Counted from the stretch's first letter, positions 1 through 12,052 are shown. The stretch: DNA of 64,000 nucleotides from Jackrogersella multiformis (GCA_902806575.1 CADCXD010000005.1:1736001-1800000); one strand, 5' to 3'. A program made the numbers and translations. The notes: generated by a model from the letters alone, not told the origin.

Positions 1-28
1 CAAAGATGTGTAAGCCTTAACTTCCTAG

Positions 29-1006
29 ATTCCGAACTGGAACTGAAGCCATATTTACTAATATATTGGGTAACTATCTCTCTAGAACCGATGTACTTTT
101 CGACTGGACCACTTGGCCCTATCTGATTATCTGCCTAAGTGGCCTACAGTCAGTCGGCGGTCTACAGACGTGGGGAACGACCATCGTCCAGTCATTGGGC
201 TTCACGAGCATTCGCGCGAACTTACTCAACGCCCCTGCGCCTGTACTGGCGTCTTTGCTCGGCCTCGTCTTATCTTTGTTTGTAGACCGATACAAGCGGT
301 TTGGCTATGCAATTGGGTTTGCTGCAGTTTGGACCATGGTTGGGCTTATAGCTCTTTATGTATGTCCACGTATCTCTTACCTCGAGTCACCGTCTTAATG
401 CTGATATTGTCAAGAATCTTCCAGTTAATACGAAAGCCTCATGGTCATTCTATGCTGCATATGTCGTAACAGTTGCTGCTCCGTAAATGCACCCTTAATA
501 CCCCTATCTAGGACAAAGCTGACTAAACCACACAATGTAGAAGTTGGCAACCCCTGAATGTCACATGGCTATCGCTGAACTCGAAGACACCACAGAAGCG
601 TGCCATCGCATACGCAGTGTACAGTATGCTCATCATAACTGCCCCCTCCCCGGGAATCACAACCTAACATATTCTCTAGTTGGTTGCTCCAACTTAGGTG
701 GGACATACGGCAACCAAGTGTTCAGAGGAGTAAGTCTCCCCTCCCCCATTCTCCCATGTTTTCGTCAAGAGAATCTAGTGCTAAACATAAGTGGTACTCA
801 TCTAGTCTGACGCGCCCCTATATCGTAGAGCATGGGCAGCCTGCTTGGCCCTAGGCGCCGTGTGGATCGCAACACTCATCGTCCAAACATCTTTGTTCAA
901 GTGGTCGAACCGACAATTTGCTAAGAAGGTGCGTGATAATCCATTGCTGGAAGCCGAGGCATTATATACAGATCGGCAAGGTCGCAAATTCAAGTTTTAC
1001 TGGTAA
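29..1006 (+). CDS. MFS transporter, allantoate permease (Dal5) type, C-terminal part
   Basis: This is a membrane transporter of the major facilitator superfamily, anion:cation symporter (Dal5/Tna1-like) branch, which imports small organic anions such as allantoate, nicotinate or pantothenate in fungi; the substrate here is unknown. Only the last ~243 residues are in the window. Rebuilt exons are 29-369, 425-482, 541-623, 680-729 and 806-1006; bases 1-28 look like the end of an intron (TTAAC branch, CTAG acceptor). The introns at 370-424, 483-540, 624-679 and 730-805 all have GT-AG ends and restore one frame. Family landmarks are the C-terminal half helices, SWSFYAAYVVTVAAPSWQP, NVTWLSLNSKTPQKRAIAYA and NLGGTYGNQVFRGSDAPLYR, then a basic tail ending YTDRQGRKFKFYW. 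No stop or frameshift remains after splicing, so the gene looks intact. Its end faces the dioxygenase gene. Confidence 0.88.
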
Positions 1007-1339
1007 ACACAGGCTTGTGGGATGTATATGCCTGTAGTTTTGCAGATAATGTTTATAACTCTCAAAAGGCATAGCGATTAGCGTCGAACTGTTGAATGCA
1101 AAGGTAGTTTCTATCATTTAATTTAATTCACAATATTCGCTCCTCAACATTTCTATATCGTTAAGTTTCATTTCTCATTTAAATCGCAATATCCAAGAAC
1201 AAACTCACTCGTACATAATCCAAGACCCAAATCGCCCTTTACTTCAACCCTTTATTTCTCAAGGCGATACGACACAAGCAATTACTAAATCAGGTTTCTT
1301 AATAAAGATTTCATAATCAATCCACCTTATAAACACACT
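1007..1339. other. Intergenic, between convergent 3' ends
   Basis: AT-rich spacer between the transporter stop and the dioxygenase stop. I see no coding potential or repeat; it should contain both 3' untranslated regions. Confidence 0.6.
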
Positions 1340-2567
1340 CTAACTAAACCTCACATTCAAATACGACATGCCCGGCTCCACCACATCCACACCCAACGGC
1401 TCGACCTCCGCCGCATTCCCAGCTGCCCCGGCCGCCACGAGCAGCGGCGTGAAGTGCTCGACCGTGGGGTGGGAGCGGCGGAACTCGGGCAGGGCTTCCA
1501 GCCGCAGCAGCGCCTCCCTGCGCTCCGCGGCGTCGCGCTTCGTGACCGCGGCCCGGAGATGGGTGTCGAAGGCCCGCGACTCCGCGAGGACTTTCTGCCG
1601 CGTAGCTTCCCGGGCCGGGTCGGATGGCGCGCTGCGGATCTCCGCGATGGAAGGGAAGGAGTGCACGGCCATGCCGGAGCCGATGATTAGGTAGCCCTCG
1701 TTGCTACTCGCCGGGAAAAGATTGTGTTAGTGACCAGGTGCTGTATGAAAAGGGGAAGGGGGTTAGAACCCTAGGTTAGGTACGGAGAAGCCGCAGTAGA
1801 GGAGAGAGAGGTGAGCCTACCGTAGCGAATTGACGGCCTCGCCGAGGCGGATTTGACTCTCCAAGTCGTAGCCGTGGAACGTCGATACTTGGACGATGGG
1901 GATGTCAAGAGGATCTTCGGGTGGGAACATGAGTTTAAACGGGACCCAGACTCCGTGATCGACACCGCGCTCGACCCGCTTGGCCTTGATCCCGGATTTC
2001 GTCAAGTGCTGCCACACCTCAGCCGCTAGCCCCGGCGCGTCCTCATGAGGCCAGTCATAATCATAGACGAAGGGTGCCGAGTCGTGGAAGTCGTTGACGA
2101 AGTCGTGCTATATAAATATTAGAAACCCGTTTTTATACTATAAACTTCATAATCAATTGACTACAAGCTCCCTTAAATGACTTAGATAGTATCTTCCATT
2201 ACAACTCACCATGATAGAGGTTCCTCTTTTCACATTGACTATTACGATAACAACCCAATTACGTCAGTAAAATGTGACTCTCAAATACTCTACAAAGAGA
2301 TCATCCAGAGTAAGCTAGACAGGAAGTAATTTGACTAAACTCACCTTCTATCACCCCTGGCCCATGTATCTCTCCCGCCTCGAAGTGACCACTAAAAGTA
2401 AGGATGGCCTTCGGCCTGGGTGATATTGCGCGGATCTCCTGCCCGACAGCCCGAAGATTGTCCTGGACGATCCGGTTTCGCGGCGACTCGTCGAACAGGA
2501 GACCCACTCCGGCGTGGCCGATGAAATACACCGGGAGCCGTCGATCGGAAGTGACGATAGACGGCAT
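1340..2567 (-). CDS. Extradiol ring-cleavage dioxygenase, LigB/DODA type
   Basis: Predicted 300-residue class III extradiol dioxygenase, the family of bacterial LigB and plant/fungal 4,5-DOPA dioxygenase, which opens catechol-type rings using a non-haem metal. Exons on the minus strand are 2567-2345, 2238-2210 (29 nt), 2107-1821 and 1703-1340; all junctions are GT-AG and in phase. Putative metal ligands are His18 in YFIGHAGVG and His61 in TFSGHFEAGE. The DHGVWVPF motif at 134-141 and the GYLIIGSGMAVHSF segment near 190 are family hallmarks. The micro-exon encodes VNVKRGTSIM, joining GPGVIE to HDFVNDFHDS. Length fits the family (about 260-300). The ATG at 2567 is the first in frame and gives the expected short N-terminus. 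It is divergent from the flavin monooxygenase, about 0.84 kb away, suggesting a shared promoter region. The substrate cannot be told from sequence; DOPA-like or other catechols are candidates. Confidence 0.88.
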
Positions 2568-3407
2568 ATCGGTGTTGATTTATATAATCCTTCCGTTATA
2601 ACCAATGTATGTATTCCTTACTTAGGTATATATTTATATGTGCCGTATTTCTATCAGTTCTCGCGGACTATTTCCCAGAAAGCAGTAAAACGGAATAGGT
2701 ACCTAGGTATCCGTTGTTCGATCAAGCAGCATGGATGCCATTCGCTTTAAAGCTCTCCCTGCCGCTGTGGTACATATCGGAAAGCCTGCCGAAGCTGGGA
2801 GGGGTCGAAAGTCGGGGTGGTTTGTGTGTGACCATACGTACGCCCCTTACGTGCGGACAGTACAAGATGACGTGATCGTCGCGCTATGCCGTCCCTAGCC
2901 TCTAAGTCGTGGGCTCTGTTTGGTGGTATATTAATGATCCAATGCTGCCAATGACTGCTTGAGGCTTCAACAGAGTCTCGAAATGAAGGTTTAGGAGCAA
3001 GGCACCATGGAGTCTACAATGATTCAGCTGCCGACGTTTCGTCCCAAAATTGGACTATGGCGAGAACACTCACGATTTTGATAAGAGACAGAGGAGTAGG
3101 TAGCAGCGGACAGGTCTCCGCACTATTAATCCCTACTGTGCCACTGGATACAGTCATTTCTTTGACGTGATCGCGGCATGTGTCACGCAATGCAGCACCC
3201 TTATCGGCCAGCGAGCTCCGTCTACGTCTCCTCAAGGGAATAAGTAGATATAGAAGTTACCTACATAAAGACCATTGGCTACCTCGAATGCTCGAACTTG
3301 TCTCCTTAACAGGTTCTCCCAAAGTTGCATAGCAAGCCGTAAAGAAGGCGTTACTACTGCTCAGTACAAAACTTCGTCCCACCTGGCTAGAATCTACTAC
3401 AATCATA
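2568..3407. other. Divergent promoter region
   Basis: Spacer between the start codons of the dioxygenase and the flavin monooxygenase. No convincing gene lies in it. It must hold both promoters; I could not pick out a TATA box with confidence. Confidence 0.5.
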
Positions 3408-5058
3408 ATGGCAGTAAAGGCACGGCGCGTAGCCGTCATCGGAGCCGGGCCCTCAGGCGCCATAGCCACGGACGCGCTGGCCAAGGAGCAGGCGTTTGAG
3501 ACAATCCGGGTGTTCGATCGGAGGGCCGGGATAGGAGGCACGTGGGTTTATACGCCTCACCTGCCGACGGCGATCCCGTCGCTAGGCGACCTGGTATCTG
3601 GCAAGGCGGACGTGGCGATCGCGCCCCCGCCGCAGCTCCCGGCCGTCACGCCGGTGTCCGACGACGTCAACGGGCACCAGCAGCGGTTCTCGGACACGGC
3701 GCTGCACGAGAACCTGCATAGCAACATCACGCCGTCCCTGATGAGCTACACGCAGGAGCCCTTCCCGGACAAGCTGTCCGCGCGCACGCTAGCCGACTAC
3801 GGCCCCGGCGCGCCGTTCCGACACCACGCCGTGATCCGCGAATGGATCGAGGGCATCTTCTCGCGCGGCGGGCATGAGAAGCTACTCGAGCTGAACACGA
3901 CGGTGGAGCGGGCCGAGAAGGTCGGCGGCGAATGGGTGTTGACGCTGAGAAAGGAGGCGCTGGGGAGGAATTACTGGTGGAGGGAGACGTTTGACGCTGT
4001 AGTCGTGGCCACGGGTCATTATAACGTCCCCTGGTTCCCCAGCATACCGGGGCTCCTGGAATACGACCAGAAATTCCCCGGCAGAATACAACATAGCAAG
4101 CATTTCCGCAACCCGTCCAAATTCAAGGGTAAGGTAAGAGTGAACATATCGGTTCTAACTTTTGTAATCTGAATTATAGTCCGCTAACGTATATGATAGC
4201 GAGTCGTCGTAGTCGGAGGCTCCATATCATCGCATGAAGTTGTCCACGAGATCATAGGTGTGGCCCAGAGCCCCGTCTATGCTTCCGTACGAGGAGAGCC
4301 CATCCCAGCGTTTGGATGGGAGCCGTTTCTACATCCGGATATAGAAATTAAGAAAGAAATTAAACGCCTGGACCCGGAGACCGGACGTATATTTTTCGCG
4401 GACGGCTCAGTCCTCGATAACGTGGACTATATAGTATTCGGAACCGGGTATACATTCAGCGTTCCGTACATCCCCCACGTGCAAGAGCGTATCAGAAACG
4501 CCTACCGCCGGCTCCCCGGCGTATACCAGCACACCTGGGACATCGAGGATCCGACTCTAACTTTTATCGGAATGGTGAGTCCTCTCCATTGACCTCAATA
4601 CCACCCTCTACACCCTCTCTCCCAGTCATTCGTCACAGCGTGCGGACCAACACGTCTAAGAAACCTGACTGACACTTCCTAAAAATGCACAGCTCGGAGG
4701 TGGCTTCACTTTTCGCGTGTACGAATGGCAAGCCGTAGCCGTGGCGCGGCACCTCGCGGGACGAGCGAACCCGCTGCCCCCCATTCCAGAACAGCTTGAA
4801 TGGGAGCGCAAGCGCGTCGCTGAGAAGTTCGGCGGCAAGGACTACTACTCCATCGCACCCGACTATGGCGCCTTCTTCGAGTTACTGCGGGGCATTGCCG
4901 GCGAGCCAGCCCCGGGGACCACCGGCCGCGTACTACCCGCTTTCGACGACAAGTGGCTGGAGCTTTGGACGGGAATGGTGGCCTATAAGATCGAGGGCTT
5001 CCAGCGTAAGAGGAAGAGGGCGGAGGAGGCGAGAGGGTCTGTGAAGGCGAAGTTGTGA
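3408..5058 (+). CDS. Flavin-containing monooxygenase (FMO-like)
   Basis: Predicted 488-residue FAD- and NADPH-dependent monooxygenase that would oxygenate a soft nucleophile (N or S) or a small organic substrate. Exons are 3408-4133, 4200-4574 and 4693-5058, with GT-AG introns of 66 and 118 bp, all phase 0. The FAD Rossmann motif GAGPSG is at residues 12-17. The FMO fingerprint FxGxxxH is at 223-229 (FPGRIQH). The second nucleotide-binding loop begins at 248 as GGSISS, with Ser where the second Gly of GxGxxG is usual. A GTGY motif (FGTGYTFSVPYIP) lies late in exon 2, as in the family. Length is near that of fungal and yeast FMOs (450-550). The ATG at 3408 is followed directly by the Rossmann strand, so the start is well placed. 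It converges on the TPT transporter, with 211 bp between stops. Confidence 0.9.
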
Positions 5059-5269
5059 TGATGTAGGAGATAATTCAAAGAATGACTAGTTAAAGTTAGA
5101 TATCGAAGCGGCCATCTTGCTCTCTCATTTTGGAACGACTCCAATATCCGTGTTCAGAGCATTGCAAACACAATGTTAACATGTCTCGCCCCGGAGGAAA
5201 GCATAAAGACAAAACTAACCTACGCAAGATGACCCAAGCTTATGAGACGTACTCAGTCCGTTTCAAATA

Positions 5270-6801
5270 TCAATCCTTACCAACCCACCATTTCCCATCT
5301 TTCACGTGTATCCATGTCAACCAACCGCTAGACAGACGGTCCACCCCTTCTATAGTCTTCGTGGCAGATGACCCCGATGGATATATCCACCCTTCCCTAA
5401 CAAACGCGATTATTAGTAACAACGATAAACCCACGGACGCTATGAATAGCCATAGTCTCCTGGCCCTATAGCGTGAGTGATCCGATATCCGTCGAAATCC
5501 CTTTCTCAAAGCTTCGCCTGCCCCCTCCCAGTGTGACTGATAGAGAACCAAGCCGACGAGCGCCCAACTGTAACCGACCAGCTGAATAAAAGCAATTTGT
5601 GTGCCCCAAATTGCCACAGCGGTGATTACGAGAAGGATATTCTTGAGGATACCAGTGAGCACAAGAACAAGTCCAGATGTCTTTCCAATCTATATCCAGT
5701 TAATACCTCACAACTCGTTGCGACAAAGACCTTATCTCGGATAACCTACCAGCAAAACACTCGAGACGTTCAGTAGGAAAGCCACGATTGCATTTAGCAA
5801 CAACATCCAGAATCCGACTTCAGCGGCATGTGTCCATTCTACCGAACTCCATCCGGAAGCGAGAGATAGAATAAAGTTGGTGACAGCGGAGACCGGAGCG
5901 TAGTAGTAAAGACTCACGAGAGGATCCATGTTTAGACCCGTACTCGACACGAGGGTCTGTATCATGATCACGCGGACTGATTCAAACAAGATACCGGCAA
6001 CCTGATAGATAAACCCTGGCCATGAAAAATGAATTTCGCCAGCGCTAGCCATTGCGACGCCGACGACGATGAGCATGATGTGGCCGAATGTTGTCCAGGT
6101 TGGGCGTTCAACGCCCCAAACCCAACCAACCAGGAGTGTAACGACTGGTGCCGCTGCCTATACGTTTCATGGGGTATTTAGCACATTTTATAGAACAATA
6201 CCTAACTTTCTAGTTGATCTTATCCACTGACCTTTAGCATCTGTATGAATGGAACGCTCAGGTAGAGATAGACCAAGGTGCTAGAGACCATGCTTCCACT
6301 ATATAGAAGACCGATAGGAACGATGTTTTTCATGTATAGTTGAGTTGTCATATTAACCTTATAGCGGCCATCGAGAATACTTGTGGTGCGGGCGAGGACT
6401 TGAGTAGCAGCAGTGGCGAAAGTCATATGCCACCATGTTAATATCACGGCTATTCACTGTTGTTAGAACTACGTAACGATGTCAAGCCAAGAGTATATAA
6501 TAACTTGCGATAGCCTAAAAAGATACAGTATGATTAATTAGTACGGCATGTAGACACAAATGAAAATATAGGTTAAAAAGCTGTAAGAACTCACGGAAGC
6601 CAGCATCATCAATTAACCATTTGTTGAAGATGATAGTCAGATTCGAAAAGAATATCCAAGCCCTAGATTATGCGACAACTCAGTGACCTCGTTTACTCGG
6701 ATGATCGGATAGCTATGAGGCAGAGAGTGGTAGAGAGTAGCTTACGCTATATAGAAACAGGGATGGAGTGTTGAGCCTATGCGTGAGTGGTGAATAGGCA
6801 T
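5270..6801 (-). CDS. Triose-phosphate translocator (TPT) family transporter
   Basis: Predicted 391-residue polytopic membrane protein of the TPT/nucleotide-sugar transporter group in the drug/metabolite superfamily, normally in Golgi or ER membranes exchanging phosphorylated metabolites or nucleotide sugars; substrate unknown. Exons on the minus strand: 6801-6746, 6662-6595, 6514-6509 (6 nt), 6449-6232, 6157-5750 and 5689-5270. Together they encode 392 codons with no stop. Landmarks are HPCFYIAAWIFFSNLTIIFN, NKWLIDDAGFRYPVILTWWH, SLYYYAPVSAVTNF and NVSSVLLIGKTSGLVLVLTG, matching the conserved TPT core. The 6-nt exon supplies the RYP of GFRYPVIL, flanked upstream by a normal TTTTTAG acceptor and downstream by GCAAGT, the usual form of a GC-AG donor. 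Without it the family motif is broken. C-terminal about 70 residues are soluble, with an unusual tryptophan-rich end. Confidence 0.85.
6509..6514 (-). other. 6-nt micro-exon of the TPT gene, with downstream GC-AG intron
   Basis: On the minus strand the exon reads GCTATC, between an intron ending TTTTTAG (upstream) and one beginning GCAAGT and ending AATAG at 6450. Adding it converts ...GGCTTCC / CCGTG... to codons for GFRYPV, the conserved family sequence, and keeps the frame. This is an inference from phase and family consensus; no transcript is available. Confidence 0.7.
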
Positions 6802-9419
6802 AGTTGGTGAAGAGGAACAATAGATATCGTCCGGCGAATCGAGAAGGGAATTTCATTAATGTTCGATTAAACTGTAAGCACCTAGGTAAAGAGACGATAT
6901 CTTTATTATCAAAGAGAATGGCTACCTATTACCTACGTAGAGCAGGGATGCTCACAGGTAGTAGAAGCAGTGAATGTAGGAAGTCATAATTTATTGAGAA
7001 ATGAACGATTTTGGAATGTTAAAGAGTTAGCGTCAAGGCAATTCTGTATCACGAAGCCCACCCTGGCAACCTGGTTTAATCGACAGGAAGCAACGGCACA
7101 TACGAGATGCATGGATGTGTTTGTTGGCGCGAACCTTGGAAGTTGGGCTGAGGCGTGAAGCTGAATTGATATGTATGTACCTCCCAAAAAGGTTAGCCAA
7201 TAAGCCAAGTCCCCTTTCCCACATGCTTTACCCGCTTGATAACCGACCTAGGCAGCTAGGTAGGTACCTAGGTGGGTACTCTGCGCATGGGCCATGGTAC
7301 TGGGACTACATGGCTCAATTAGGCAAGGTTAGAGACCCTTATAATAGAAATACGCCTAATAGAGTTTAGTGAGAATACCTACCGGCCTTCGAGAAGAGAA
7401 CTTAGTAATGTATTTTCTAGTTAAGAAATCCCGCTTTGAGGATAACCTTTTAACGCTTAAAGTAAACACCAGTGACATAAAGCTTTATATAATAAAAGAC
7501 ATACCACATGTCAACATTTTTTGGTATTAATTAATAGTAACCATATGAAATATGAAGTCCTAAATAACAACTGCAATACTTAAAGACGTAATTACGTAAG
7601 TAGGACTTAAATAGACATTTAAGCTCTTCCACATTTCATTCTCACTTTCATTATAATACCTTAATTCACTCTTCTGGCCGCTTATTAAACCGGTCACTTA
7701 AATCCTTATCAGATTCCATAATATTGGCAACATTAACCATATAATTTACTACTAACTAATAGAAACCATACCCTAGCATCTAAGAGACAATTCTCGGCGT
7801 TTAATCGTACAGCAAATCTGATACTACTCTCCAGCCGTAGGTACAAAATCTATTCGTTTATTCATTGAAGCCACACGGCCTCAAGAATCTCTTCTTACTC
7901 GTCCTTCATGGGTTAAGTATCGAGCAAGAATAGCCCCTGCTTGGTCAACTCGAATTCGAATACTACCACTGAGTTCGTGGTCCTGGGACGAGCGTATAAA
8001 TATACTTTATATTGACTTATAACCCTAAGCCGGCTCCGTTTATAATAAAGCACCCCTGATGTGATAAATATAAACACTGCATCCACGACAGATTCGCCAG
8101 TGCTAGCTATGTCGAGCGCCACGTCGGTGACATGATGCGGCAATATGGCAATTTTTCCTCGTTCCAGTTTCCCTTTGAGTATCCCCTCGTACCTTTCTTT
8201 CTCCTAAGTCTCCCCCCCATCCCATTTTTCATATTTCGCCGTGCCTTGCAAAAGGATAGACGCTAGCTATCCGGGTAGTTGAATTGATCGACCGATTTTG
8301 TCTTGCGACTGTGTGCTTCCAGCCCGAGACCGCGCACCATATCCTCGCGCGCATGATCCAGGGCCGGGACGTCACGACCGATGGCGTCTCGGTCGACGAC
8401 GATCCCTAACAGGTGACGAAATGTCCACCGTCCGTGTGGTAGCACATCGAGAGCGAGCTCGCGCCTGCGATCGCCACCGTCCGTAACGTGGGCGCGGAAC
8501 TTCCCCTCACCTGCACCGACATGCCAGATCCAGATCCAGATCCAGATCCGAGCGGCGCTAATCGACACCGCTGTAGTATATAACTTCACCGTCCCGGATC
8601 CCGGAACCTAGAAATCTACAGACAAAACATGCTCATGCGTTAAAGTTGACTTCTTGCGAATATCTTAAAAGTTATTTATTGGCGGTCTATCTAGGAGCTC
8701 TTAATTCCCAACCCAATTTCTAGCTCGATTTATCGAAATATAGCCTCGCTTTCACGCGCGGATCAGGCTAAACAAGGCGTGAACGTCTTTATCGGAAGTG
8801 CATCCCGGGGGAGGGGCTACGTACCACGAGAGCATGAAATGGCCCCATGCACCACAATCGAGTTGGAACTCGTTGCATATGCAGCCTCCAATAATCCGGA
8901 TCAATAGACAAATAAGGTGCCGAGGAGGGAAACGTCACACCGCAACATAAAAGGAAGAACAGAGCCCGGGAGGCGGCACCGCTGATTTGGATATTATATA
9001 AATGGCTGGTGTATATTCTCGACGATGCCCAAGGGTATCACTACCTAGGTAACTGTTCGAAACAAACAAGAATTTTTCTAAAATAAATGGATATCAGACA
9101 AAATATGATGAGTCTCGCAGCTCAGAAATCGTAACAGGCTCTTCTTCGTTCACCAATTCTCTCAAGAAAATATTTCGTCTCGTACTGTATGCCAATCCAT
9201 AAATCCACTAAACACTTCAATAAGCATGGGATTATCATGCTCTATAATCCGGGAATCGTGGCGCCGTGAGTTTGGCACGTGCGCGATGGTCGTGACGGGT
9301 CGTAATAAGCAACAAATCGTGGTATCAAAATACAGAGGGAGACCAAACTCCCCGGCCGGGTTCTGGCGATCATATCGCTGGCCTTAGGAATCGAATACGC
9401 AATACTATGAGCGCCCGTT
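6802..9419. other. Intergenic, 2.6 kb, no supported gene
   Basis: Mostly AT-rich with several copies of the CCTAGGT-type motif (about 7246-7280). A GC-richer islet at about 8290-8590 has overlapping open frames on both strands but no recognisable product. The region should contain the TPT promoter and the 3' end of the PH-like gene. Confidence 0.5.
8524..8549. repeat. Hexanucleotide repeat (CCAGAT)4
   Basis: Four tandem copies of CCAGAT inside the GC-richer islet. Translated, it gives Asp-Pro repeats on the plus strand or Trp-Ile repeats on the minus strand. Probably a simple microsatellite. Confidence 0.9.
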
Positions 9420-11377
9420 CTATAGGAACCCGCCTTCGTTGGTACCGAACACACCAACACTTCCCCGCCACCGACAGCGTTCGTCTCGCTCGCTCGGTGA
9501 CAACGCTCCACCTCTAGGGCTCAATGCACCTCTCGGCGGCGTCGTCTGTTGGGCTCCGTCCATCTCACTACTTCCCCGGCTGCTAGCCCCGCTTGCGTTC
9601 GTCTGGACGAGGAGCAAGCTGCTGGTGCCGCTCAGTCGCTTGGTAAACTCGTTAAAGCTGAGCCGTTTGACATCGGACGTCGAATGCCGTTTCTCGTGAT
9701 TTCGTCGAGTCACATTCTCGTCTGGCGCTTTGTTAGGAATAGCTGACATCTCAAGTGTGGACGCAGGGACATTGGGTTGGCTGCCTGTTCGGTGTGCCGT
9801 AGGCCTTAATCTCGAATGGGCGGTATGCGGTCGGAGAATTGCCGAGCCTGCGTCTTGAAGATTCGAGGATGTCCTAGCGCTCGATTGTGACCATTGAGAC
9901 CTTCCGCTATGACGATTAGCGATGAATTGGAGCGCCTTCTGCGCGGATGGTCCGATCTCGTCGGTACCTAAGTCTTGTTCAAACCCATCCCCATCGCTGT
10001 CATCTTCGTCCTCCTCCTCAGCAACGACGTCTTCCTCGCTTTCGTCTTCCTCCCAGGTACTTTTCAGCGGCTGCTTCACCATGGTCTTCTCCTTCTCCTT
10101 CTCGAAGGTCCGCTGACGCTCTTCTGCCTGGCGCATCAATGCCTCGAATCTGGCTAGAGAACTGAGTTTTTCTTCTCCTGGAACTTCATGGTCCGACCCT
10201 GGGATACACCGCAGCTGGAAGGCCCTATCCAGAATGGTTTCTCGAGGGGCCGGCGGAGAGCCGGAGTAAAGACTGGGCGGGAATTGGCCGGGTGCAGAGC
10301 TAATGCTTTCTCTTGTTCTGCCTGGAGAGCCTAGGGTAGACGATCGACCCTGTGCAGATGTCCATCCCTCGATGAATTGGTCATGATATTCCCCGACCGT
10401 CGTAGCAGGCGATGGAATATCCGAAGGGTGGACTGTGGTGTAATGCTGCGTCGGATACGATGTGGGAACAGGAGCCATGGAGCTAGCATGGGAAGAGGAA
10501 AGATCACTCCGCCCGGAGCGTATGCTGGGCGATCCCGAAATGTACGTCATGTTGGCATCTCGGCTGGATCCATGCGTATGACCAGACGATTTGGTTGTCA
10601 TCCTTCTCCGTGTCTTCGAAGAACTCCCACTCGACGCAGCAGCATAAAAGTCGGTCCCCCGAGTTATAGAGGAAGCAAACGGGTTTATAAAAGTTGGCGA
10701 TGTCGGACTAATTGGACTTATCGGGTGTCTACCAGGAATCTCAGGTTGTATTAATGATTGTATATAACGGGCCCAATCATCCAGCGAGTACGTGCGATCG
10801 TCGCCGAGACGGAACCACAATGTTGTCGGTCCGGAATCTTTGGTACTAGTCAAGCCTGCAGTCCGGCTCGAGCGGCGCTTTCGCAACTTGTCAGTAGCTG
10901 GATCCGGGGATATCTGGACGGCAAGGGTCGGGAGCACTGGTCCTTGCTTGCGATGAGCGACCATTTGAACCTGAGAATCTGTAATTGATGCTATCGAGTG
11001 TTGCTGGACCGGTTCCCAGTCTTCCTATAACATGTATGAGTATCTTCGTGGCTGGGCAAACATGATATCGCGCAAGGTTTTTCTTACACGAGTTTTATAT
11101 ATCGATAGATAGATAGCATCGGATTGCGGTCTCTGCTGGGCCTTCGACGACCGGCTACTGGCGTCCTTGATACGAGCAGCGACTTGAGAGAAACCGGTAT
11201 TCGACTGGGAGATATCCCTTTGTGGGCCGATGACGAGAAAGCGAGGCTTAAGGCAAGTTCAGTATACAAGATATATAGTATGATACTCAAGGTGATGATG
11301 GGCTCATTATTTACCTTCCATACAGCTCTTCCAATTATAGTACCCCTATCTGGGGGGACGAGAAGATTGCCCTCCAT
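9420..11377 (-). CDS. PH-like domain protein with long disordered acidic/serine-rich tail
   Basis: Predicted 608-residue intracellular protein of unknown role, of a type conserved in filamentous ascomycetes. Minus-strand exons are 11377-11315, 11246-11088 and 11024-9420, with 68- and 63-bp GT-AG introns, all phase 0. Residues about 15-168 look like a pleckstrin-homology fold: AVWKPRFLVIGP opens the domain, then AIYLSIYKTREDWEPVQQHS, a strand TLAVQIS, TTLWFRLGDD and a closing helix SLDDWARYIQSLIQ. This suggests binding to membrane phosphoinositides or a protein partner. The rest is low complexity: Ser/Pro/Thr-rich, a charged helix near 370-400, and a Glu/Asp run near 415-435. Starting at the ATG at 10964 would cut the domain in half, so the upstream exons are preferred. 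The PH assignment rests on pattern, not on a profile search. Confidence 0.82.
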
Positions 11378-12052
11378 GTTGGATTGCGCCGTTTGTCGTC
11401 GTTACGGCGCAGGTTGCGCGATAGGTCGGGATTCCGCCGCGGCTTGGTCTGTACGATCGCGCACAGCAAGCGACAGATCGGATATAAAATCGACTTGGTA
11501 CATTAAGGATTAAGGCAGCATACTGCAAGAAATGGAAGATGGAGAAAAAGAAAGACACTGTCTTCCTTGTATGTAGGTATATGTACGTAGGATAATGAAG
11601 AATATAAAACCCAGCACAGCACACCCCAAAATAACCAGGAGACGTAGAACAAAAGAGAGGAAGATTCGGTTCTTCCCGATGACGCTTTTGAAGGCTTTTT
11701 ACCGGAATCGCACACTCAATTGGCCCGTCGCAGTACAGCAGAAGTTGCAGAAGAGGTAGAGCCAACCGGATGGAAGGGGTGGCGAGTTATAGGTTGAGAA
11801 TTCCAAGGTTGGAAGAGAGAGTTAACGTGAGTAGGTAGTAAGTAATAGGTATGGTGGATGTATGGTGGATGTGGATGTAGATGTAGGTAGGTAGGTATGT
11901 AGGTGGAAGTATGTAAGTAGACTGTAGTACTCATGTAGCATTGCTGACGAGACGAGGCTTGTAATACTGTAATAGGTACTGTGATGCTAGAAGGAGACGA
12001 CACCCCCTAAAGAAAATTATTAATTCTTTTCAATGCGTGTCATTTAGGTGCG

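Noticed and set aside
9420..10964. Starting the PH-like protein at the ATG at 10964
   Set aside because: The frame continues upstream into a splice acceptor and two further exons that supply the first half of the domain.
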